Below, one piece after another: positions 1 to 7,508 of a stretch of DNA of 14,085 nucleotides. A program made the translations under genes and the position numbers. The stretch covers positions 1 through 14,085 of the forward strand of contig JAASTF010000055.1 in NCBI GenBank assembly GCA_021767525.1, read 5' to 3'. Below the pieces are notes generated by a model, which saw only the letters and a program-made list of their open reading frames with translations, ran no database searches and was not told where the DNA came from. The stretch is from Paracoccaceae bacterium (GTDB lineage Bacteria; Pseudomonadota; Alphaproteobacteria; Rhodobacterales; Rhodobacteraceae). Position 1 is the first letter of the stretch. The number at the start of each line of letters is the position of its first letter.

Positions 1-699
1 AAGAGCGTGCAGAACGACGAGGGGCTGATCCGCTACCTGATGCGGCACTGGCACTCGACCCCGTTCGAGATGTGCGAGATCAAGCTGCACGTCAAACTGC
101 CCGTGTTCGTGGCGCGGCAGTGGATCCGGCACCGCACCGCCAACGTCAACGAATATTCCGCCCGCTATTCGATCCTGGACCGCGAGTTCTATATTCCCGC
201 CCCCGAGGCGCTGGCCGCGCAATCGGTGGTCAACAACCAGGGCCGCGGCGAAGCGCTGGAGGGGGAAGAGGCCGAGCGCGTGCTGCGCTATCTGCGCGAC
301 GACGCGATGCGCGCCTATGACCATTACGAGGAAATGATCTCGCAAGACGGCCAGCAGGGCCTGGCGCGCGAACTGGCGCGGATGAACCTGCCCGCGAACG
401 TCTATACCCAGTGGTATTGGAAGGTCGATCTGCACAACCTGCTGCATTTCCTGCGCCTGCGCGCCGACGCCCACGCCCAATACGAAATCCGCGTCTATGC
501 CGAGGCGATCTGTGGCGTCGTGGCCGACTGGGTGCCCTTTGCCTACAAGGCGTTCGAGGATTACCGCATGGGTGGCGCCACGCTGAGCGCCACAGCCCTT
601 GATTGTGTGCGCCGGATGTTGAAGGGTGAAGAGGTAACGCAGGAAAACTCCGGCATGTCCAAGGGGGAATGGCGGGAGTTTATGGGGGTTTTGGGGTGA
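1..699 (+). CDS. thyX: FAD-dependent thymidylate synthase ThyX, 5'-truncated
   Basis: ThyX makes dTMP from dUMP in the cytoplasm, using methylene-tetrahydrofolate and reduced FAD; it replaces ThyA in many alphaproteobacteria. The window opens inside the gene, in frame at base 1, and contains 232 codons plus stop. The family is usually about 300 residues in this group, so roughly the first quarter is missing. The diagnostic ThyX motif RHRTANVNEYS begins at base 127. The conserved stretch NLLHFLRLRADAHAQYEIR follows further on, and the C-terminus GEWREFMGVLG looks complete. A GTG at base 7 is an internal valine codon, not the start. The stop codon overlaps the next gene as GTGA (696-699). The family assignment is very secure from the signature motif. 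Confidence 0.96.
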   Translation, partial: KSVQNDEGLIRYLMRHWHSTPFEMCEIKLHVKLPVFVARQWIRHRTANVNEYSARYSILDREFYIPAPEALAAQSVVNNQGRGEALEGEEAERVLRYLRDDAMRAYDHYEEMISQDGQQGLARELARMNLPANVYTQWYWKVDLHNLLHFLRLRADAHAQYEIRVYAEAICGVVADWVPFAYKAFEDYRMGGATLSATALDCVRRMLKGEEVTQENSGMSKGEWREFMGVLG

Positions 700-1580
700 A
701 AGAGAACGACTTCGAGCATGGTGGCGAACTGCTTGGGTACATTCACGCGGTTGCCAATGATAAAAAATATTTCTGCTACTTCACTGGGTTTCTTGAGGGT
801 GTTGTCGCCAGCAAGGCACTTGAAGAAACTGAAATCGAGCCATTAATTGCGCAATGCGAAGACTTCGTTAGCAATACCGGCGACCCAGACGCTAAGGAAA
901 TTTTGGAGGACTTCAAAGCTCAACTTTTGGAGTATCAGGCGATCGTTGATGCAATCCATTTCCGTGCGAAAGAAATTGACTCAACTTGCCCAAAAAGCTC
1001 AGCGAATAGGTTCCTCGGACTATGTGCTGGCGTGGCTTGTGATGGGGTTATCACAATAGAAGAAGTAAGAACGCTTGTGGCTCGCGCTGAAGAAGCTGAC
1101 CTTGGGCAGGACGACCCGCATGTGCAATCTCTGATTTTGACGTGCATCGACGCGCTAGAAGACGGGATTATCGACACCGTCGAGCAACAAGCGATTGCGA
1201 CAGAAATTGGTCGATTAGTAGGTGACGCTTATTGCGACACGGGCTTGGCCGAATTGGGTGGTGTTCCCTTACTTGCCGAACTGAACCCAGATTTCAATAA
1301 AGAGTCTTTGGAGGGCCAAACGATTGTCTTAACAGGTTCTTTCAAAACAAGGCCACGAAAGATTTTCGAGGATAGGCTTGCGGCATTTGGATGTGAAATC
1401 GCAAAGAGTGTAACTAAGAAAACAGACCTAGTGATCATTGGCGGCGAGCCATCTCGCGACTGGTTGCAGACTCATCGCGGGACAAAAATTCTGAAAGCGA
1501 TTAAGCTTCAAAAAGATACTGGTAAACCCAAGTTTCTTTCCGAAGCCGATTTGCTTAAATCCATTAAAACAAATACTTAA
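696..1580 (+). CDS. TerB-like plus C-terminal BRCT domain protein (AT-rich, probably acquired)
   Basis: I prefer the GTG start at 696, giving 294 residues. It forms a GTGA overlap with the thyX stop and has a G-rich ribosome-binding stretch at 684-688. An in-frame ATG at 669 would add nine residues. The C-terminus (about residues 205-291) is a BRCT domain of the NAD-dependent DNA ligase type: LEGQTIVLTGSF, then the SVTKKTDLVI strand, then GTKILKAIKL. The helical N-terminal half has two Asp-Gly loops, CDGVITIEE (about 115-123) and EDGIIDTVE (about 155-163), which resemble TerB-type metal-binding loops. No ligase, nuclease or other catalytic motif is visible and there is no signal peptide, so it is probably cytoplasmic. 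BRCT domains bind DNA ends or phosphoproteins, but the role here is unknown. GC was 35-48% in three 60-base blocks against 60-62% in the flanks. Rare codons such as TTA, ATA and AGA support transfer. Confidence 0.85.
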   Translation: MKENDFEHGGELLGYIHAVANDKKYFCYFTGFLEGVVASKALEETEIEPLIAQCEDFVSNTGDPDAKEILEDFKAQLLEYQAIVDAIHFRAKEIDSTCPKSSANRFLGLCAGVACDGVITIEEVRTLVARAEEADLGQDDPHVQSLILTCIDALEDGIIDTVEQQAIATEIGRLVGDAYCDTGLAELGGVPLLAELNPDFNKESLEGQTIVLTGSFKTRPRKIFEDRLAAFGCEIAKSVTKKTDLVIIGGEPSRDWLQTHRGTKILKAIKLQKDTGKPKFLSEADLLKSIKTNT

Positions 1581-1609
1581 CGTCTCTTGGCATACTGAAT
1601 TGACACCAA

Positions 1610-1737
1610 GGGCCGCGCCCGACCCTGGGTGGGCGCATCAACCTCTGAACGGTGCGAGGCATTGTCGCGCGCAAACCCGGCGTTCGGTGCGGGACGTCAC
1701 CAATGCGCCCTCCCGGGGGGAGGGTCGGGCGCGGCCC
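1610..1737. repeat. Long-range inverted repeat, 17-bp perfect arms
   Basis: The arm GGGCCGCGCCCGACCCT (1610-1626) is the exact reverse complement of 1721-1737. Inside it, GGGCGCAT (1631-1638) pairs exactly with ATGCGCCC (1703-1710), offset by a C/G-rich bulge. The segment between the inner arms is 64 bases. No T-tract follows on either strand, so it is not a standard intrinsic terminator. It could be a dispersed palindromic (REP/MITE-like) repeat, a structured RNA, or a termination-like barrier after the BRCT gene. The complementarity is seen directly; the role is inference. Confidence 0.75.
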
Positions 1738-1751
1738 GGCGTGCCGCCGGG
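1735..1751. repeat. Compact hairpin, 7-bp stem with 3-base loop
   Basis: CCCGGCG (1735-1741), loop TGC and CGCCGGG (1745-1751) form a perfect stem. Its first three bases are also the last three bases of the right arm of the larger inverted repeat, so the two structures compete at that point or stack end to end. It is not followed by a T-run. Confidence 0.6.
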
Positions 1752-1813
1752 CACAGGGGCTCAACTGATGCGCCGCCATCACCGCACCCAACCCAAAACC
1801 CCCATGCGTCACC

Positions 1814-1840
1814 TTGAAACCCGACCAAAACCGTCATAAT
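1814..1840 (+). promoter_or_regulatory. Possible sigma-70-type promoter for the Mrp operon
   Basis: TTGAAA (1814-1819) and CATAAT (1835-1840) resemble -35 and -10 boxes with a 15-base spacer, shorter than the preferred 16-18. The position, about 120 bases upstream of the mrpA start, is reasonable. This is a pattern match only; the short spacer keeps confidence low. Confidence 0.3.
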
Positions 1841-1957
1841 CGCTCTGGTATTGCGCACGCGGCCCCCTATCTTGGGGCGAAATGACGAAAAACGCTTGTG
1901 AAAGGGGCGGGGCATCCGATTTAACGGGGCACGTCTATCGGGCGACGGGGAGATGAG

Positions 1958-4822
1958 ATGACGAACGGCGGCAGCCTGCTACCTATCATTGCGCTTTTGC
2001 CCTTCCTTGGGGCGCTGGTGCCGGGGCTCATGATCCGGGCGGGCCGCAATGCCTGCGCCACGTTCACCGCCGTGCCGACCATCGCGGCGCTGGCCATGCT
2101 GGGGGTGCTGACGCCCGACGTGCTGGCCGGCAACACGCTGACCGCCAGTTTCGAGTGGCTGCCGCAGATGGGCCTGTCAGCCAGTTTCTTCCTCGACGGT
2201 CTGGGGCTTTTGTTCGCCTTCATGATCCTGGGCGTCGGCCTGCTGATCACGCTGTATGCGCGGTTTTACCTGTCGGGCGACGATCCGATGGGGCAGTTCT
2301 ATACCTATCTTCTGCTGTTCCAGGGTGCGATGCTGGGCATCGTTCTGTCCGACAACATCCTGCTTTTGCTGATTTTCTGGGAGCTGACGAGTCTCAGCTC
2401 CTTCCTGTTGATCGGCTATTGGAAACACTTGCCCGAGGGGCGGCAGGGCGCGCGGATGGCGCTGGCCGTCACCGGCTCGGGCGGGTTGGCGATGATCGCG
2501 GGGATGCTGATCCTGGGCAATATCGTGGGCAGCTATAACCTGACCGATATCCTGGCGGCGGGTGACCTGATCCGCGCCTCGGACTGGTATCTGCCCGCGC
2601 TGATCCTGATCCTGCTGGGCGCGTTCACCAAGTCGGCGCAATTCCCGTTCCATTTCTGGTTGCCGCACGCCATGGCCGCGCCCACGCCGGTGTCGGCCTA
2701 CCTGCATTCGGCCACGATGGTGAAGGCGGGCGTGTTCCTGATGGCGCGCATGTGGCCCGCGCTGGCGGGAACCGATGCGTGGTTCTACATCGTATCGATC
2801 ACCGGTCTGATCACCATGGTGCTGGGCGCGCTGATCGCGCTGTTCAAGGATGATCTGAAGGCGCTGTTGGCCTTTTCCACGGTCAGCCACCTGGGCCTTT
2901 TGACCATGCTGCTGGGCCTGGGCACCGAAAAGGCGGCGATCGCGGCGGTGTTTCACATCATCAACCACCTGACCTTCAAGGCGGCGCTGTTCATGACGGC
3001 GGGCATTGTCGACCATGAAACGCATACCCGCGACATCAAGCGGCTGGGCGGCCTGGCCAAGTTCATGCCGGTCACGGCGCTGATTGGCACGGTGGCGGCG
3101 CTGTCGATGGCGGGGATCCCGCTGTTCAACGGGTTTTTGTCGAAAGAGCTGATGCTGGAAGAGGCCGCGCACACCGAATGGTACGAAAATGATTGGATCG
3201 TGCCGTTTCTGGCCACGCTGGGCGCGCTGTTGTCGGTGGCCTACAGCCTGCGCTTTATCTTTCACGTCTTCGCCGGCCCGGCGCGCGACGACTACCCCGC
3301 CCATCCGCATGATCCGCCCTTTGGCATGTGGGCCTCGCCCGCGTTCCTGGCGGTTTTGGTGGTGCTGATCGGCATCCTGCCCGGGCTGGCGCAGCCGGTG
3401 GTCAAGATGGCGGCCGACGCGGTGACGGGGCAGGATCTGGATTTCTACCTCAAGATCTGGCACGGCGTGACGCCCGCGCTGATCATGTCGATTATCGCCG
3501 TGGTGGGTGGCGCGATCCTCTTGGGCTTGCACAAGCCCCTGGATCGGATCTGGAACGCCGTGCCGCGCCCCGAGGCGAAGGTGATTTTCGATGCGCTGAT
3601 GGCGGGTGTCGTGGCGCTGTCGAAGGGCCTGACCGAGGGGCTGCATAACGGTGCGATCAGCCGCTATCTGGCGATCTTCGTCGCGGCCACGGTGGCGCTG
3701 GTCTATGCCGCGTTTTCGGGCGGCACGCTCAGCCCGCCCACGCGTGAGATGTTGCCGGTGCCGCCGGTGGTGGCGGTGGGCTACGTGTTGCTGATGGCGG
3801 CGACGGTGCTGGTGGTATTGAACCACCGCCAGAGGTTCCGTGCGCTGGTTCTGATCGGGATCATCGGGCTGATGATCTCGGCCGGGTTCGTGTATCTGTC
3901 GGCGCCCGACCTGGCGCTGACGCAGATCTCGGTCGAGACGGTGACGATCATGCTGCTGCTGCTGGCGCTGCATTTCCTGCCGAAAACCACCCCGGCCGAA
4001 AGCGGCGCGGCCCTGCGGCTGCGCGACGGCGCGGTGGCGATCGCCGCTGGCGTGGGCGTTGCGGCGCTGGCGCTTACCTTCCTGATGCGCGATTTCAACT
4101 CGATCTCCGATTATCACCTGGCCAATTCCTACGAAGGGGGTGGTGGCACCAACGTGGTGAACGTGATCCTGGTGGATTTCCGGGGCTATGACACCTTTGG
4201 CGAGATCATCGTGCTGGGGATCGCGGGTCTGACCATCTATGCGCTGATGGAGGCGCTGCTGAACGGCCCCGCCGCGCGCCGACTGCGCAACGCCGATTAC
4301 AGCCAGGACCGTTCGCGCGACCGGCACCCGTTGATGATGGTGGTGGCCACCCGCGCCATGCTGCCCATCGCAGTGATGGTGGGCGTCTACATCTTCCTGC
4401 GCGGGCACAACCAGCCGGGTGGCGGGTTCGTCGCGGGGTTGGTGATTTCGATCGCGCTGTTGATGCAGTACATGGCCTCGGGCTTTGGCTGGACACAATC
4501 GCGCCAGCGGCTGGAATATCACACGATGATCGGCTGGGGCGTTCTGGTGGCGGGCCTGACGGGTGTGGGCGCCTGGCTGGGCGGGGCGCCGTTCCTGACC
4601 AGCATCTATGGCTATATCAAGCTGCCCTTTATCGAGAAATTCGGCCTCGGCTCGGCCTTTGCCTTTGACCTCGGGGTGTTCCTGACGGTCCTGGGCGCGG
4701 TCATGCTGATGCTGTACAGCCTGTCGCGCATCGCGCGCTATGCAGGCGAAACCGTGAATGTGGAGCCGATGGATTACGACCCTTCGACCAAGCGCGAACT
4801 CAAGCAGCCGGAGGGCAACTGA
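1958..4822 (+). CDS. mrpA: Mrp/Pha-type cation/H+ antiporter subunit A with fused subunit B
   Basis: At 954 residues this is longer than a stand-alone MrpA (about 800) because a MrpB (MnhB) domain is fused at the C-terminus, as in the rhizobial PhaAB protein. It is an inner-membrane protein with many hydrophobic helices. Residues about 125-400 are the proton-translocating domain shared with NuoL. They contain the loop glutamate E142 in FWELTSLSSF, lysine K225 in GAFTKSAQFP, and H250/K256 in YLHSATMVKAG. The MrpA-specific tail includes DLALTQISVET (651-661) and NVVNVILVDFRGYDTFGE (732-749). The MrpB part starts near 790 and carries RGHNQPGGGFVAGL (815-828). The ATG at 1958 has GGGGAG five bases upstream. 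MrpC starts one base after the stop codon. Subunit A is thought to form a main ion path of the complex; the exact cation cannot be read from the sequence. Confidence 0.95.
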   Translation: MTNGGSLLPIIALLPFLGALVPGLMIRAGRNACATFTAVPTIAALAMLGVLTPDVLAGNTLTASFEWLPQMGLSASFFLDGLGLLFAFMILGVGLLITLYARFYLSGDDPMGQFYTYLLLFQGAMLGIVLSDNILLLLIFWELTSLSSFLLIGYWKHLPEGRQGARMALAVTGSGGLAMIAGMLILGNIVGSYNLTDILAAGDLIRASDWYLPALILILLGAFTKSAQFPFHFWLPHAMAAPTPVSAYLHSATMVKAGVFLMARMWPALAGTDAWFYIVSITGLITMVLGALIALFKDDLKALLAFSTVSHLGLLTMLLGLGTEKAAIAAVFHIINHLTFKAALFMTAGIVDHETHTRDIKRLGGLAKFMPVTALIGTVAALSMAGIPLFNGFLSKELMLEEAAHTEWYENDWIVPFLATLGALLSVAYSLRFIFHVFAGPARDDYPAHPHDPPFGMWASPAFLAVLVVLIGILPGLAQPVVKMAADAVTGQDLDFYLKIWHGVTPALIMSIIAVVGGAILLGLHKPLDRIWNAVPRPEAKVIFDALMAGVVALSKGLTEGLHNGAISRYLAIFVAATVALVYAAFSGGTLSPPTREMLPVPPVVAVGYVLLMAATVLVVLNHRQRFRALVLIGIIGLMISAGFVYLSAPDLALTQISVETVTIMLLLLALHFLPKTTPAESGAALRLRDGAVAIAAGVGVAALALTFLMRDFNSISDYHLANSYEGGGGTNVVNVILVDFRGYDTFGEIIVLGIAGLTIYALMEALLNGPAARRLRNADYSQDRSRDRHPLMMVVATRAMLPIAVMVGVYIFLRGHNQPGGGFVAGLVISIALLMQYMASGFGWTQSRQRLEYHTMIGWGVLVAGLTGVGAWLGGAPFLTSIYGYIKLPFIEKFGLGSAFAFDLGVFLTVLGAVMLMLYSLSRIARYAGETVNVEPMDYDPSTKRELKQPEGN

Positions 4823-4823
4823 C

Positions 4824-5198
4824 ATGGAGTTGCTGGTGGCAAGTGCCGTGGGCGTTCTGACCGCGGGCGGCGTGTACCTGATCCTGCGGCTGCGGGCCTT
4901 TCCGGTGATCCTGGGACTGGCCCTGCTGTCTTATGCGGTGAACGTCTTTCTGTTCTCGACGGGGCGGCTGATGGTGAATGCACCGCCGGTTCTGAACAAT
5001 TACGGTGATGCGAGCTATACCGATCCGCTGCCGCAGGCGCTGGTGCTGACGGCGATCGTGATATCGTTCGGGATGACGGCCGTTTTGGTGATGTTCGCCC
5101 TGGGCGCGTACCTCGAGGCCGATGACGACAGCATCAACATGCGCGACGAGATCGACGACGACGCGGCCCGGGCCGATGCAGAGGAGGGCGGCGCATGA
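4824..5198 (+). CDS. mrpC: Mrp antiporter subunit C (NuoK-like)
   Basis: This is a 124-residue membrane protein of the MnhC/NuoK family, part of the Mrp antiporter membrane complex. Three hydrophobic helices are visible, with the family motifs GLALLSYAVNVFLF (31-44) and DPLPQALVLTAIVISFG (67-83). The ATG at 4824 is chosen over an upstream in-frame ATG at 4758. It begins one base after the mrpA stop, has GGAGGG (4810-4815) eight bases upstream, and gives the normal family length. The last 27 residues form a strongly acidic hydrophilic tail rich in Asp and Glu, probably exposed to solvent. The stop overlaps the mrpD start as ATGA (5195-5198), consistent with translational coupling. Confidence 0.95.
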   Translation: MELLVASAVGVLTAGGVYLILRLRAFPVILGLALLSYAVNVFLFSTGRLMVNAPPVLNNYGDASYTDPLPQALVLTAIVISFGMTAVLVMFALGAYLEADDDSINMRDEIDDDAARADAEEGGA

Positions 5199-6739
5199 GC
5201 CACTGGATTATCGCCCCCGTCGTTCTGCCCGCGATCCTGGCGCCGATCATCGCCTTCGTCATGCGGCACGACATTTCGCTGGCACGCGCCGCCTCGTTCG
5301 CGGGCACCATCGCGCTGGCCGCGATCTGTGTCGGGCTGGTGGTTGCGGCGGCCGATGGGCAGACCGTGTCGTACGAGCTGGGCAACTGGCCCGCGCCCTT
5401 TGGTATCGTTCTGGTGCTGGATCGGCTGTCGGCTGTGATGCTGCTTTTGACCGCGATCCTGGCGCTGTTGGTGCTGCTGCATGCGGTTGCCACGGGCTGG
5501 GACGCCCGGGGCCGGCATTTCCACGCGCTGTTCCAGTTCCAGTTGATGGGCATTTGCGGCGCCTTCCTGACCGGCGATGCCTTCAACCTGTTCGTGTTCT
5601 TCGAGGTTCTGCTGATCGCGTCCTACGGTCTGATGATCCACGGCGGTGGCAAGGTGCGGCTGCAGGCGGGGCTGCAATACGTTGTGATGAACCTGGCGGG
5701 TTCGACCCTGTTCCTGTTCGCGTTGGGCACGCTTTACGCCGCGACCGGAACGCTGAATATCGCGGATTTGGCCGAAAAGGTGCAGGCCCTGCCGGTCGAG
5801 GATGCGGCGCTGGTTCGCGCGGCGGCGATGATGCTGATGATCGTCTTTGCCATCAAGGCGGCGCTTTTCCCGGTGCAGTTCTGGCTGCCCGCGACCTATG
5901 CCAATGCGCCCGCGCCGGTGGCCGCGCTTTTCGCGATCATGACCAAGGTGGGCGCTTATGCGATCATCCGGGTGCACACGGTTGTCTTTGGCCCCGATGT
6001 GCCGGTGCTGTCGGGCGTGATCGGCGACTGGCTGATGCCCGCCGCCCTTGTCACGCTGGCCGTGGGCGCGGTGGGCGTTCTGGGCGCGCGCCGCTTGATG
6101 AGCCTGCTGGCTTTTTCGGTTGTCGGCTCGATGGGTACGATGATGGTTGCGGTGGCGGCCTTTACGGCCGAAACCACCGCGGCCGCCCTGTATTACCTGG
6201 TGCATTCCACCTTCTCGGCGGCGGCGTTGTTCCTGCTGGCCGACCTGGTGGTGTCGCGGCGCCATGGTGATGGCCTGCGCGCGCAGCAGCCCACGGTGCA
6301 GAACGGGCTTTTCGCGGCGCTGTTTTTCGCGGGCGCGATCGGCATGGCCGGGATGCCACCGCTCAGCGGGTTCCTGGGCAAGCTGGTGATCCTGGACGCG
6401 ATGCAGGACACGCCGCACATGAAGGTGGCCTTCGTGGCGATCCTCCTGGGCTCACTCCTGACGATCGTCGGCTTTGCGCGGGCGGGCAGCGTGCTGTTCT
6501 GGAAATCTACCGGGCTGGTGCCCGAGCCTGTCGACCCCGAAGCCGATGCCGTCGCGGATGACCGCCCGCAGCCCGCCGGCGCGATGGCCGTGGCGCCCAC
6601 GGTTCTGGCGGTTGCGATGCTGGGGCTGCTGGCGGTGTTTGCCGGGCCGGTCAGCGCCTATTTGGGCGACGCGGCCGGGCAGCTTTATGACAGCAGCGGC
6701 TATGTCTCGGCCGTGATGGGCAGCGGGGAAGGGGGCTGA
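5195..6739 (+). CDS. mrpD: Mrp antiporter subunit D (NuoM/NuoN-like)
   Basis: This 514-residue polytopic inner-membrane protein is the second proton-translocating subunit of the Mrp complex and is homologous to complex I antiporter-like subunits. The conserved glutamate is E137 in NLFVFFEVLLIASYGL. Lysine K221 sits in FAIKAALFPVQFWLP, and K251 in MTKVGAYA. The conserved MAGMPPLSGFLGK segment is at 384-396. Length is normal for the family. It starts within the mrpC stop (ATGA overlap) and ends two bases before mrpE. Identification as MrpD rather than a respiratory NuoM/N is supported both by the motifs and by its place between mrpC and mrpE. Confidence 0.96.
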   Translation: MSHWIIAPVVLPAILAPIIAFVMRHDISLARAASFAGTIALAAICVGLVVAAADGQTVSYELGNWPAPFGIVLVLDRLSAVMLLLTAILALLVLLHAVATGWDARGRHFHALFQFQLMGICGAFLTGDAFNLFVFFEVLLIASYGLMIHGGGKVRLQAGLQYVVMNLAGSTLFLFALGTLYAATGTLNIADLAEKVQALPVEDAALVRAAAMMLMIVFAIKAALFPVQFWLPATYANAPAPVAALFAIMTKVGAYAIIRVHTVVFGPDVPVLSGVIGDWLMPAALVTLAVGAVGVLGARRLMSLLAFSVVGSMGTMMVAVAAFTAETTAAALYYLVHSTFSAAALFLLADLVVSRRHGDGLRAQQPTVQNGLFAALFFAGAIGMAGMPPLSGFLGKLVILDAMQDTPHMKVAFVAILLGSLLTIVGFARAGSVLFWKSTGLVPEPVDPEADAVADDRPQPAGAMAVAPTVLAVAMLGLLAVFAGPVSAYLGDAAGQLYDSSGYVSAVMGSGEGG

Positions 6740-6741
6740 CC

Positions 6742-7233
6742 ATGTTGAAACGCGTCTTTCCGCATCCCTTGCTAAGCCTGGTCTTGCTGGTCGTCTGGCT
6801 GGGGCTGGTGAACAAGGTCACGCCGGGCAACATCCTGTTGGGTGCGATCCTTGGGGTGGTCGTGCCCTTCATGACGCAACCCTACTGGCCCGAGCGGCCC
6901 AAGATCGGCCGCCCGCTGCGCGTGATCGAGTATGTCTTTATCGTGCTGTGGGATATCGTCGTGGCCAATTTCCAGGTCGCCGCGATCATCCTGTTCAAGC
7001 GCAACAAGAACATCCACTCGCAATGGGTGACCGTGCCGCTTGACCTGACCTCGCCCGAGGCGATCACCGTCCTGGCGGGCACCATCACCATGACGCCGGG
7101 CACCGTGTCGGCGATGCTGTCGGCCGACAGCGCCGCGATCCTGGTGCATTGCCTGCACACCGACGACCCCGACGCCGTGCGCGACGAGATCAAGCGGCGC
7201 TATGAATGGCGATTGAAGGAGATTTTCCAATGA
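6742..7233 (+). CDS. mrpE: Mrp antiporter subunit E
   Basis: MrpE (MnhE/PhaE) is a small membrane subunit with no complex I counterpart, needed for assembly and activity of Mrp antiporters. At 163 residues it matches the family. Two or three hydrophobic segments near the N-terminus (about 10-45 and 62-86) are followed by a cytoplasmic domain with the family signature LAGTITMTPGTVSAMLSAD (111-129). The ATG at 6742 is two bases after the mrpD stop, with a purine-rich GGGGAAGGGGG run just upstream as ribosome-binding site. Its stop overlaps the mrpF start as ATGA (7230-7233). Confidence 0.95.
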   Translation: MLKRVFPHPLLSLVLLVVWLGLVNKVTPGNILLGAILGVVVPFMTQPYWPERPKIGRPLRVIEYVFIVLWDIVVANFQVAAIILFKRNKNIHSQWVTVPLDLTSPEAITVLAGTITMTPGTVSAMLSADSAAILVHCLHTDDPDAVRDEIKRRYEWRLKEIFQ

Positions 7234-7499
7234 TCACCTACGCCCTGTTCTTTGCCTTCGCCTGTTTCGGGCTGGGCCTGTTGTTCAACCTCTGGCGCAT
7301 CGCCACGGGGCCCGAAAGCGCCGACCGCATCCTTGCGCTGGATACGATGGTTATCAACATCATCTCGCTTTTGATCCTCTACGGTATCTGGCAGGGCACC
7401 GCCGTCTATTACGAGGCGTCGATGCTGGTGGCGATGGTGGGCTTTGTCTCGACCGTTGCGTATTGCCGCTTCGTGCTGCGCGGCGACATCATCGAATAG
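7230..7499 (+). CDS. mrpF: Mrp antiporter subunit F
   Basis: MrpF (MnhF/PhaF) is a three-helix membrane subunit of the antiporter. The 89-residue product carries the family motif GPESADRILALDTM (27-40), with D32 and D38 in the loop after helix 1; acidic residues in this region are conserved in the family. The ATG at 7230 is preferred to an in-frame ATG at 7206. It gives the usual length, overlaps the mrpE stop by four bases and has AAGGAGA (7217-7223) at good spacing. Nine bases separate it from mrpG. Confidence 0.94.
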   Translation: MITYALFFAFACFGLGLLFNLWRIATGPESADRILALDTMVINIISLLILYGIWQGTAVYYEASMLVAMVGFVSTVAYCRFVLRGDIIE

Positions 7500-7508
7500 G
7501 GGGCGGGA

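Larger units (their letters stand above)
1581..1957. other. 377-base intergenic region between the BRCT gene and mrpA
   Basis: I see no credible protein-coding gene here. The left half (1610-1751) is a strongly self-complementary GC-rich element. A stretch poor in G on the plus strand (about 1780-1835) follows, then a possible promoter (1814-1840). The remainder is a G-rich leader in which GGGGC occurs at 1874, 1904, 1909 and 1926, with one complementary GCCCC at 1862. The segment ends in the mrpA ribosome-binding site GGGGAG at 1947-1952. The region presumably separates transcription of thyX and the BRCT gene from that of the Mrp operon and carries the Mrp control region. Confidence 0.7.

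Noticed and set aside
592..699. A possible recombination junction in the 3' end of thyX, because codons there look less GC-biased than upstream.
   Set aside because: By hand count 24 of 35 codons end in G or C against 30 of 36 just upstream; the sample is too small and the protein tail matches the family.
1600..1605. A perfect -35-like TTGACA just after the BRCT gene.
   Set aside because: No -10-like hexamer lies 15-19 bases downstream; that stretch is the GC-rich left arm of the inverted repeat.
1586..1610. CTTGG/CCAAG pairing (5 bp, 15-base loop) after the BRCT stop as a terminator.
   Set aside because: The stem is short and AT-containing, the loop is long and no T-tract follows; it also runs into the larger inverted repeat.
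1564..1839. Short open frames of 60-82 codons on both strands in the thyX-mrpA gap.
   Set aside because: They run through the inverted repeat, lack ribosome-binding sites and give low-complexity Pro/Arg/Ala-rich products with no recognisable motif.
2177..4825. An 882-codon open frame on the minus strand opposite mrpA, and a similar 467-codon one at 5015-6418.
   Set aside because: They are mirror frames of genuine Mrp genes, kept open by high GC and codon bias. The translations are rich in His, Gln and Arg with no domain, while the plus strand encodes clear MrpA and MrpD motifs.
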